A program made the translations under genes and the position numbers. Under the pieces are notes generated by a model. That model worked only from the letters and a program-made list of their open reading frames with translations. It was not told where the DNA came from and ran no database searches. Positions 1-6,231 of a stretch of DNA of 64,000 bases are shown here, in pieces. Source of the DNA: CAZLXG01 sp964563585 (GTDB lineage Bacteria; Bacteroidota; Bacteroidia; Flavobacteriales; Flavobacteriaceae); assembly GCA_964563585.1 (NCBI GenBank), contig CAZLXG010000001.1, positions 1 to 64,000 on the forward strand, given 5' to 3'. The number at the start of each line of letters is the position of its first letter. Positions within the stretch are counted from its first letter, which is position 1.

Positions 1-14
1 TTAATTTTTGATTT

Positions 15-578
15 ATGAAAAAACATAAATGTGGTTGGTGTGTTGGTGACGATTTGTATGAAACTTATCATGATGAAGAATGGGGAACTCCTGTTTATGA
101 TGACGATACGCTGTTTGAATTTTTAATTCTTGAAACATTTCAAGCGGGTTTAAGTTGGATTACTGTTTTGCGTAAACGTGAGAATTTCAGGAAAGCTTTT
201 GATAATTTTGATTATAAAAAGATAGCAACTTACAACCAAAGTAAAATTGATTCACTTCTACAAGATGCTGGCATTATTAGAAATAAATTGAAAATAAATG
301 CTACAATTACCAATGCTCAGGCATTTATAAAAGTTCAAGAAGAATTTGGAAGTTTCAGCAAATACATTTGGGATTTTGTTGATGGTAACCCTATTAAAAA
401 CAAGTTTAAAGATTACCATGATGCACCAGCAAATACGCCACTAAGTGATGTACTTAGTAAAGATTTAAAAAAACGAGGTTTTAAGTTTGTTGGCTCAACA
501 GTTGTATATGCACAAATGCAAGCTACTGGCATGGTAAACGATCATGAAATTGGATGTTTTAGGTATAACGAAGTCTAA
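15..578 (+). CDS. tag: DNA-3-methyladenine glycosylase I
   Basis: Removes 3-methyladenine from alkylated DNA, the first step of base excision repair in the cytoplasm. The 187 residues match the usual length of the TagI family. The family zinc site is visible: Cys6 and His19 near the N-terminus (motifs CGWC and YHDEEWG) and His177 and Cys181 near the C-terminus (NDHEIGC). The helical core motif LETFQAGLSW follows. The ATG at 15 is the natural start because Cys6 must lie close to it. The 3' end overlaps a possible 43-codon gene on the other strand by four bases. Identification is from family motifs and is secure. Confidence 0.96.
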   Translation: MKKHKCGWCVGDDLYETYHDEEWGTPVYDDDTLFEFLILETFQAGLSWITVLRKRENFRKAFDNFDYKKIATYNQSKIDSLLQDAGIIRNKLKINATITNAQAFIKVQEEFGSFSKYIWDFVDGNPIKNKFKDYHDAPANTPLSDVLSKDLKKRGFKFVGSTVVYAQMQATGMVNDHEIGCFRYNEV

Positions 579-706
579 TCAACTTCTTTTTCGTATTGAA
601 TTGTGCTTAAAACGTCTTGAACATTTTCTTCGGGAACTTTGTTTCTTAAAAATTTTAAAAATTCGGATTTGTTTGTATGTAATTTAAAATCGTCTTTTGT
701 TAGCAT
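575..706 (-). CDS. Possible small protein of 43 residues, unknown
   Basis: An ATG-initiated frame of 43 codons plus a TAG stop reads from 706 down to 575. The product starts MLTKDDFKLH and ends YEKEVD, is highly charged, and has no signal peptide, membrane segment or cysteine. It overlaps the end of tag tail to tail by four bases. I recognise no family, and no clear TAnnTTTG box precedes it. It could be a real small protein or the remnant of a longer gene. Codon use is unremarkable for this genome. Confidence 0.35.
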   Translation of the reverse strand: MLTKDDFKLHTNKSEFLKFLRNKVPEENVQDVLSTIQYEKEVD

Positions 707-982
707 AAAATTTAATTAAACTACCAATGTCTTACTTGTTTTTAAAAACAAAGTATGATAATTATCAGTTTAAATTCTCCAAAAAAAAAGTTCTAACTTC
801 TTAAATCTTCCATGTCAGCAATTAACTCATCTAGGTTTTTTAATATGCGTTCGTAAACTAAATTAATATCCCATTTATAAATCATTCCTCCAAAAATCGC
901 TACTCAAACTTTACTTTTTAAGATTAGCGGTAGAAGTTAAAGATTATTACACTCTTTTTATGATTTTTTTTAAAATCAAATA
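707..982. other. Intergenic region with no confident gene
   Basis: About 275 bases lie between the small ORF and aat. The minus strand holds a 30-codon frame at 885-793 beginning MIYKWDINLVYE. GGAGGA sits directly against its ATG, too close to act as a normal ribosome-binding site. It may be the tail of a lost gene. No hairpin terminator, RNA gene or repeat is evident in the rest. Confidence 0.5.
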
Positions 983-1612
983 TTAATGCTTTAAATACCT
1001 CAAAAAAAGTTCTCTTGAAATATCTTTTGCACCCAAACTTTCTAAATGCTTTGTATATACTTGGCAATCTACAAGCTTATAATTTGTGTTTTGTATAAAA
1101 CTTATAAACCCTGCTTTACTGGCATTACTCTCTTTAGTAAACATACTTTCACCACAAAACACACCATTATTCAAATCGATACCATAAAGTCCAGCAACTA
1201 AGTTGTTGTCTCGCCAAACCTCAACAGATTTTGCATAACCTAACTCGTGAAGTTCCATATAAGCTTCAGTCATACTATTTGTAATCCACGTCCCAGATTG
1301 CCCGTTGCGTTTCATCTTTGAACATTCAATAATAACTTCTTTAAAAGCTTTATTTACGGTTACTGTAAAATCACAATTCCGTAATACTTGCTTCATACTT
1401 TTAGAGACTTTTAACTTTTCTGGAAACAATACAAAACGTGGATTTGGCGACCACCATAAAATTGGTTCGCCTTCACTAAACCAAGGAAAAATTCCACTTT
1501 TATAAGCTAACAGTAGACGCTCAACAGATAAACCTCCACCTATAGCTAGCAAACCATCTTCGGTAGCTTTGTTTACATTAGGAAATTCTATTTTATCTGT
1601 TAAATAATACAT
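983..1612 (-). CDS. aat: Leucyl/phenylalanyl-tRNA--protein transferase
   Basis: Transfers Leu or Phe from charged tRNA to N-terminal Arg or Lys of proteins, marking them for ClpS/ClpAP degradation (bacterial N-end rule). The 209 residues are close to the family length. Visible motifs are GIFPWFSEGEP and WWSPNPRFVLFP near residues 40-65, and the GNAT-like core with GLYGI and FCGESMF. The start at 1612 gives the expected short N-terminal region. It is transcribed alone: it is convergent with tag, and a terminator separates it from the upstream DUF3127 gene. Identification is firm from these motifs. Confidence 0.95.
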   Translation of the reverse strand: MYYLTDKIEFPNVNKATEDGLLAIGGGLSVERLLLAYKSGIFPWFSEGEPILWWSPNPRFVLFPEKLKVSKSMKQVLRNCDFTVTVNKAFKEVIIECSKMKRNGQSGTWITNSMTEAYMELHELGYAKSVEVWRDNNLVAGLYGIDLNNGVFCGESMFTKESNASKAGFISFIQNTNYKLVDCQVYTKHLESLGAKDISRELFLRYLKH

Positions 1613-1670
1613 TTAATAAATTGCAAATATTTAGTCATGTCGAAATGACACGAATTCTTCTATAAAAGTA

Positions 1671-1704
1671 AAAAACCTCAATGCTAAGCTAAACATTGAG
1701 GTTT
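1671..1704. terminator. Intrinsic terminator between aat and the DUF3127 gene
   Basis: An 11-bp inverted repeat (AAACCTCAATG / CATTGAGGTTT) with a 10-base loop. On the minus strand it is followed by a T-run, so it probably ends the DUF3127 transcript coming from 2131. Confidence 0.75.
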
Positions 1705-1709
1705 GATTT

Positions 1710-1738
1710 ATGAGACCTTTCGACTGCGCTCAAGATTC
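1710..1738. repeat. Dispersed intergenic repeat, TCGACTGCGCTC family
   Basis: The core CTTTCGACTGCGCTCAAG also occurs twice, in opposite orientations, at 62308-62377, and a degraded relative lies near 14706-14720. The element lies just past the terminator of the DUF3127 gene. It is non-coding and resembles the short dispersed repeats common in flavobacterial genomes. Confidence 0.6.
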
Positions 1739-1753
1739 ATTATTTTTGATCTC

Positions 1754-2131
1754 TTAAAACGGTAAATCGTCGTGATCTTCTTCTTTTAAATCTCCTGCTG
1801 GTTCAAAAGCATCCATTGGAGGCACTGGTGGTAAATTTTCACCCGTTGCTTCAGCTTGTAAAGCTTCTATACGCCATCCTTGAATAGAGTTAAAATATTT
1901 AGTTTCACCTTGTGGATTCACCCATTCTCTACCTCGTAAATTAATACTGATTTTTACTTGTTGCCCAACTTGGTAACTATCTAATAAATCTGTTTTATCT
2001 TGAACAAATTCTACCATAATATGTTGCGGGTATTGCTCTTCAGTAGTTATTACAACTTCTCTTTTTCTAAAACCATTGCTTCCAAAAGTTTGGGTTTCAC
2101 CTACCATTTTTATTTTTCCTTGAACTTCCAT
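1754..2131 (-). CDS. DUF3127 family protein with an SSB-like acidic tail
   Basis: A 125-residue cytoplasmic protein. The first 90 residues form a beta-rich domain recognisable as DUF3127, which has an OB-fold-like pattern (EVQGKIKMVG, REVVITTEEQYPQHI, QVKISINLRGREW, IQGWRIE). The last 35 residues are Pro- and acid-rich and end EEDHDDLPF, nearly the same tip as the SSB encoded at 23447-23893 (DDNDDLPF). The combination suggests a single-strand-binding or SSB-partner role, but the function is not established. It is probably monocistronic, with a terminator downstream. The family assignment is confident; the role is inference. Confidence 0.85.
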   Translation of the reverse strand: MEVQGKIKMVGETQTFGSNGFRKREVVITTEEQYPQHIMVEFVQDKTDLLDSYQVGQQVKISINLRGREWVNPQGETKYFNSIQGWRIEALQAEATGENLPPVPPMDAFEPAGDLKEEDHDDLPF

Positions 2132-2175
2132 TACTTATAATTTATTTCTATTAATTATTATTCTATTTTTATTTA

Positions 2176-2199
2176 GATTCCCGCATTTGCGAGAATGAC
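2176..2199. repeat. Short palindromic intergenic repeat (CCCGCATTTGCGAGAATGAC)
   Basis: An imperfect palindrome in the gap between the flavin reductase and DUF3127 genes. It matches the widespread short bacterial repeat of the form CCCGC-ATTCGCGGGAATGAC. It is non-coding, and only one clear copy is seen in this window. Confidence 0.5.
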
Positions 2200-2244
2200 A
2201 ATTTCAATTGATACCTCTCTGCAAAAGCATCGAGGAATATTTTT

Positions 2245-3114
2245 TCAACTTAATAATATTTTCCAAGCACTTTCTACATCTCCAAAACTTAAATAATTAC
2301 GTGCTAATTTATGTTTTTGCCTATGTGTTGCTGTTTTTATATTCGAGTAACGCGAACCCAAATCTTCAACAAAATTTTTAACGCTTGCTTCGGTTGGTAA
2401 AACTTCAACATTTGCCAACATACCTAAATCGTTTCCTGTTAAAACCATACTGTTTCTAACATAGTCTGGAAAATTATCAACACCAATGCCTTGTGTCGTT
2501 AGTGGTTTTGGTATTTCAAAAAAACCTTTTTTAGCACGACTATAAAAACTACCACCAGCTCTGGCAACCAAATCTAATTTTCTTTGATTTATTGAGCCAT
2601 CTTCATCTAAAACATCATCATCTATATGCAGTTTTACAACTTCGCAAATAATTAAATTTCCTGCACCTCCTTCTGTTCCTAATTTAATAATATCATTCAC
2701 CTTACATTCAAATTGTACTGGTGATTCTGCCACCCGAAAAGGCTTTACAATATCCGACTTTAACATCGTTAAACCAGCTTTATCAAATTCATTTACACCT
2801 TCTGCATACTCCGTACTACTTAACGACATTTGATGTACAATATCGTAATTCACCACATTTATAACAACTTCTTTAGTAGCTTCTATATTCTGCAATGTAT
2901 GTTTTGTTGTATTATCTCTTACTCGTCGCGCAGGCGAAAAAATTAATATTGGTGGGTTTGCACTAAACACATTAAAAAAGCTAAATGGCGATAGGTTTGG
3001 ATTCCCATTTGCATCCAAAGTACTAGCAAAAGCAATTGGTCTTGGCGCAACGGCACTTAATAAATAACTGTGCAATTTACTTGTTGAAATATTTTTTGGA
3101 ATAAACGATGACAT
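2245..3114 (-). CDS. Flavin reductase family protein (FMN-binding split barrel)
   Basis: Probable cytoplasmic FMN-binding oxidoreductase of 289 residues. Residues 10-200 carry the flavin reductase-like split-barrel pattern: APRPIAFASTLDANGNPNLSPFSFFNVFSANPP is its typical N-terminal flavin-binding segment (residues about 23-55). The last 70 residues form a helical extension containing HRQKHKLARNYLSF, seen in Bacteroidetes members. The substrate cannot be told from sequence, and no partner oxygenase lies nearby. The start at 3114 follows an A-rich leader. It is divergent from the histidine kinase gene. Confidence 0.85.
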   Translation of the reverse strand: MSSFIPKNISTSKLHSYLLSAVAPRPIAFASTLDANGNPNLSPFSFFNVFSANPPILIFSPARRVRDNTTKHTLQNIEATKEVVINVVNYDIVHQMSLSSTEYAEGVNEFDKAGLTMLKSDIVKPFRVAESPVQFECKVNDIIKLGTEGGAGNLIICEVVKLHIDDDVLDEDGSINQRKLDLVARAGGSFYSRAKKGFFEIPKPLTTQGIGVDNFPDYVRNSMVLTGNDLGMLANVEVLPTEASVKNFVEDLGSRYSNIKTATHRQKHKLARNYLSFGDVESAWKILLS

Positions 3115-3232
3115 AAAAAAAATTAAGCTTGCACAAATGTAACCAATCTAGTATTCAACTAAAAACCGATTTACTAACAACTTGAACAATAATATTAACA
3201 GATTTACATTATATTACATATTAAATTAATTA

Positions 3233-4387
3233 TTGGTGATTTTTACTGAGTATAAAAATACATTTCGTTGGATTATGGTAGTAGCATCATTTATTTTGGT
3301 GTTGCTTATTTTATGGAAAACTTACGAGTTTTTTCAACATTTTAAAAACGAAGAGCGTACAAAAATGGAGAATTGGTCCATTGCTCAATTAAATCTTATA
3401 GAATCTAAGGCTGATGATGAAATAAAAGTGACTTCAAAAATACTAGAAAGCAATACAACAACACCTATGCTTTTGGTTGATAATGAAGGCAATATAACAA
3501 GTTATTTAAATATTTCTAAAAATAGATTTAAAGACGAAGCTTCTTCAAAAAAAATTATTGAACAATTTAAAAATGAGTACAGACCTATACCAGTAATAGT
3601 GGGCGGGGAAATAGTTAGCACAATATATTATGGGAACTCACCACTAATTAACAAACTAAAATATTACCCTTTAGCCTTATTGCTTATTATATTTCTATTT
3701 AGTGCTGTTATTTACTTGTTTTACAGTAGTAATAAAAACGCAACATTAAACAAACTTTGGTCTGGTATGGCTAAAGAAACAGCACATCAAATTGGCACAC
3801 CATTATCATCTTTAATTGGATGGACAGAAATTTTAAAAGGCGAACACGTAAACCCAGAATATATTGTTGAAATTGAAAAAGATATTGATAGATTACAAAC
3901 TATAACCGAACGGTTTAGCAAAATTGGGTCTGTACCCGCTTTAGAAACCTTAGATATTGTTAAAGAAACTATTGAATCTTACGATTACTTAAAAACACGC
4001 TCTTCTAAACTTGTTGAATTTGAAATTGTAACTCCAGATAGTGATATTCCAGTAAACTTGAACAAGCAATTATATAGTTGGACTATTGAAAATTTAGTGA
4101 AAAATGCTATTGATGCCATGAAAGGTAGAGGTAAACTTACCGTAGAAATTTCTCAGTTAGAAAATAATGTAAAAGTTAGTGTAACTGATAGCGGAAAAGG
4201 AATTCCTAAGAAACATTTTAATAAAATTTTTGACCCTGGTTATACTACAAAAAAACGTGGTTGGGGTTTAGGTTTATCGCTTACAAAACGTATTATTGAA
4301 GATTTTCATGGTGGTAAAATTAAAGTCTTACAATCTGAAATAGATAAAGGAACAACTATACAAATTGCTTTAACTAGAGCTACCTAA
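3233..4387 (+). CDS. Membrane sensor histidine kinase, orphan
   Basis: Inner-membrane two-component sensor kinase of 384 residues. Two membrane helices (about 13-29 and 144-165) flank a roughly 110-residue extracytoplasmic sensor domain. The H-box is KETAHQIGTPL with phospho-acceptor His185, the N-box is ENLVKNAIDAM (286-296), and the G-boxes are DSGKGIP (319-325) and GWGLGLSL (343-350). No in-frame ATG fits the N-terminus. Translation probably starts at TTG 3233 or GTG 3236, because an in-frame stop lies just upstream and the ATG at 3275 would clip the first helix. No response regulator lies nearby. It is followed after one base by a zinc-ribbon membrane protein. Confidence 0.9.
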   Translation: MVIFTEYKNTFRWIMVVASFILVLLILWKTYEFFQHFKNEERTKMENWSIAQLNLIESKADDEIKVTSKILESNTTTPMLLVDNEGNITSYLNISKNRFKDEASSKKIIEQFKNEYRPIPVIVGGEIVSTIYYGNSPLINKLKYYPLALLLIIFLFSAVIYLFYSSNKNATLNKLWSGMAKETAHQIGTPLSSLIGWTEILKGEHVNPEYIVEIEKDIDRLQTITERFSKIGSVPALETLDIVKETIESYDYLKTRSSKLVEFEIVTPDSDIPVNLNKQLYSWTIENLVKNAIDAMKGRGKLTVEISQLENNVKVSVTDSGKGIPKKHFNKIFDPGYTTKKRGWGLGLSLTKRIIEDFHGGKIKVLQSEIDKGTTIQIALTRAT

Positions 4388-4388
4388 A

Positions 4389-4739
4389 ATGGAAGACAAA
4401 TATATCACCATAAAAGAAGTTGCTTTAAACAATAACTGTCCTGAATGTTATAGTACGGATGGTTTGCTGTTAACTTTTAAACAAAAATTTGTGGAAACAA
4501 AATTCTATAAATCGATTACTTCAGAAATTAAACACGACATTGAATGCAAAACGTGTAATTCTATTATTTATCCTGTGCAATGGACTGATGAAATTGAACG
4601 TGTTTTTGAATATCAGAAAAAAGCTTTTACTTCTAAAAAATCGTCTATCTATTTGAAAAAATTATCTTGGATACTAATTGGAATCATTATAGCAGTAGTA
4701 ATTGCAACTATAATTCTAATAATCTATCTTAGATTATAA
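4389..4739 (+). CDS. Small zinc-ribbon protein with C-terminal membrane anchor
   Basis: A 116-residue protein I do not recognise as a named family. It has two cysteine pairs, CPEC near residue 18 and CKTC near residue 53, that could form a zinc ribbon, and one hydrophobic helix at about 92-114 ending at the C-terminus. The topology suggests a tail-anchored protein with a cytoplasmic zinc domain. Its ATG begins one base after the histidine kinase stop, so the two are almost certainly cotranscribed and may act together. Its end overlaps the HIT gene on the other strand by six bases. Confidence 0.75.
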   Translation: MEDKYITIKEVALNNNCPECYSTDGLLLTFKQKFVETKFYKSITSEIKHDIECKTCNSIIYPVQWTDEIERVFEYQKKAFTSKKSSIYLKKLSWILIGIIIAVVIATIILIIYLRL

Positions 4740-5123
4740 ATGTGCTTTAATAGCAGTTACAATTTCTTGAAATTCTTCCGAAGACATTTTTACTTTCTGA
4801 ATAAATCGAGCATCTTCCATAGTATGAAGCGGAATTAAATGCACATGTACATGTGGTACTTCCAACCCAATAACGGTTACACCAACACGATTACATGGAA
4901 TCGCCTTTTCAATAGCAATAGCCACACGTCTTGAAAAATTCATTAAGCTACTATAAGTAGCTTCATCTAAATCAAAAATTTTATCAACTTCCTTTTTAGG
5001 AATACAAAGTGTATGTCCTTTGCTATTTGGATTTACATCAAGAAATGCTAAAAAATCATCTGTTTCTGCAATCTTATAACAAGGTATTTCTCCATTAACA
5101 ATTTTAGTGAAAATTGATGCCAT
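4734..5123 (-). CDS. HIT family protein (histidine triad hydrolase)
   Basis: A 129-residue cytoplasmic nucleotide hydrolase or transferase of the HIT superfamily, probably Hint-like and acting on adenosine phosphoramidates. The signature HVHVHLIPL with His91, His93 and His95 is intact, as are the N-terminal FTKIVNGEIPCYKI and the GHTLCIPKKEV segment. It lies five bases downstream of greA on the same strand, so the two form an operon, an arrangement common in Bacteroidetes. Family assignment is secure; the physiological substrate is unknown. Confidence 0.93.
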   Translation of the reverse strand: MASIFTKIVNGEIPCYKIAETDDFLAFLDVNPNSKGHTLCIPKKEVDKIFDLDEATYSSLMNFSRRVAIAIEKAIPCNRVGVTVIGLEVPHVHVHLIPLHTMEDARFIQKVKMSSEEFQEIVTAIKAHL

Positions 5124-5128
5124 TTGTT

Positions 5129-5605
5129 TTATTCTCTAGTAATTTCAATAACATCAAACTTAATAATACCCGTTGGCACTTGTATATCGGCAACTTCTCC
5201 AACAGCTTTTCCTAATAAACCTTTACCTATAGGTGAGTTTACTGATATTTTTCCTTCTGCTAAATCTGCTTCTCCATCTGCAACTAAAGTATAAGTCATT
5301 TCCATACCATTAGTTTTATTTTTTATTTTCACTGTAGACAATACCAATACTTTTGAATTATCTAATTGAGATTCATCAATAACTCTAGCTCCAGCCAATG
5401 CATCTTCAAGTTTAGCAATTCTCATTTCTAACATGCCTTGTGCTTCTTTTGCAGCATCATATTCTGCATTTTCACTTAAATCGCCTTTATCTCTAGCTTC
5501 AGCAATAGCTCTTGAAGCTTTTACACGTTCAACATCTTTAAGTTGCTTTAACTCTGCTCTTAACCTTTTTAGTCCTTCAGGTGTATAGTATGATACTTTA
5601 CTCAT
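5129..5605 (-). CDS. greA: Transcription elongation factor GreA
   Basis: Binds the RNA polymerase secondary channel and stimulates cleavage of backtracked transcripts. The 158 residues are the standard GreA length. An N-terminal coiled coil (about 1-77) carries the acidic tip segment DKGDLSENAEYDAAKE, and the C-terminal FKBP-like domain follows with SPIGKGLLGK. It is the first gene of an operon with the HIT gene. The leader between its promoter and the ATG contains two terminator-like hairpins (separate entry), suggesting premature termination or autoregulation. Confidence 0.97.
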   Translation of the reverse strand: MSKVSYYTPEGLKRLRAELKQLKDVERVKASRAIAEARDKGDLSENAEYDAAKEAQGMLEMRIAKLEDALAGARVIDESQLDNSKVLVLSTVKIKNKTNGMEMTYTLVADGEADLAEGKISVNSPIGKGLLGKAVGEVADIQVPTGIIKFDVIEITRE

Positions 5606-5620
5606 AACTTCATCGTTTAC

Positions 5621-5692
5621 TTAATAAAAATATTCCGAAAGATATCCGGAATAAAAAAAATCTCGCTTGCACGAGATTGTATAACAAATATA
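5621..5692 (-). promoter_or_regulatory. greA promoter and hairpin-rich leader
   Basis: Read on the minus strand. A TATATTTG box (5692-5685) matches the Bacteroidetes -7 element. It is followed at once by a 7-bp hairpin AATCTCG/CGAGATT (5678-5659) running into eight T. A second 7-bp hairpin TATTCCG/CGGAATA (5653-5631) is followed by five T, and the greA ATG lies at 5605. Both hairpins look like intrinsic terminators inside the leader. No gene upstream on this strand needs terminating, since the neighbour at 5754 points away. Confidence 0.65.
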
Positions 5693-5753
5693 CAAAATTA
5701 TTAACTCAATTTGCTTTTTATTGTAAATTGCATTTTAATTTATTCCAAACATA

Positions 5754-6182
5754 ATGAAGCATTTTTTTTGCATATTAGCACTTCTTATTCTTACTTCTTG
5801 TAGTAAAAATTCTATTGATAATAAGAATTGTAAATTCTTATTGGATGTTGGTATTAACTTAACTGTGAATTTGAATTTACCAGAATATAGTCAGTTAACA
5901 TTTCCTGGAAATGCCGTTTATATTGGAAACGCAGGAAATGCAGGCGTTATAGTAGCTTTTACTGGAGCAGATTTTCTTGCTTGGGATGCTAGCGATCCAA
6001 ATCATATTCCTAACACCTGTTCTACATTAAATATTTCTGGTTTGGAAGGAACGTGTGGTTGTGATGATGAAAATACATATAGTTTTGTAAACGGACAACC
6101 TTTAGGAAACCCTGAATTACAATGCGCTTTAAAAAACTACCGTGTAGAGAAAAGCGGAAACACGCTTATAATTTCTAACTAA
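5754..6182 (+). CDS. Rieske-like lipoprotein lacking the canonical cluster ligands
   Basis: A 142-residue lipoprotein with a signal peptide ending in a lipobox (LILTSC, Cys at about residue 16). The remainder has the strand order of a Rieske domain: a VYIGNAGNAGVIVAFTG strand pair, a LAWDASDPNH segment where CPH would stand, a GTCGCDDENTYSFVNGQPL segment where the second CxxH loop and Fd-tG-pl turn would stand, and a final NYRVEKSGNTLIIS hairpin. The second pair of His ligands is absent and several Cys remain, so it probably holds no normal [2Fe-2S] centre. It is monocistronic. The fold assignment is inference from pattern. Confidence 0.6.
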   Translation: MKHFFCILALLILTSCSKNSIDNKNCKFLLDVGINLTVNLNLPEYSQLTFPGNAVYIGNAGNAGVIVAFTGADFLAWDASDPNHIPNTCSTLNISGLEGTCGCDDENTYSFVNGQPLGNPELQCALKNYRVEKSGNTLIISN

Positions 6183-6183
6183 A

Positions 6184-6212
6184 AAAGCCTCAATAATAAA
6201 TACTAAGGCTTT
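6184..6212. terminator. Terminator between the Rieske-like gene and the TonB receptor gene
   Basis: An inverted repeat AAAGCCT/AGGCTTT with a 15-base A/T-rich loop. It lies between convergent genes and could serve both. Confidence 0.6.
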
Positions 6213-6231
6213 AATATTTATTATTGATTTC

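Noticed and set aside
793..885. 30-codon minus-strand frame preceded by GGAGGA
   Set aside because: The purine run touches the ATG, which is too close for a ribosome-binding site, and Bacteroidetes seldom use such sites. The peptide is too short to judge.
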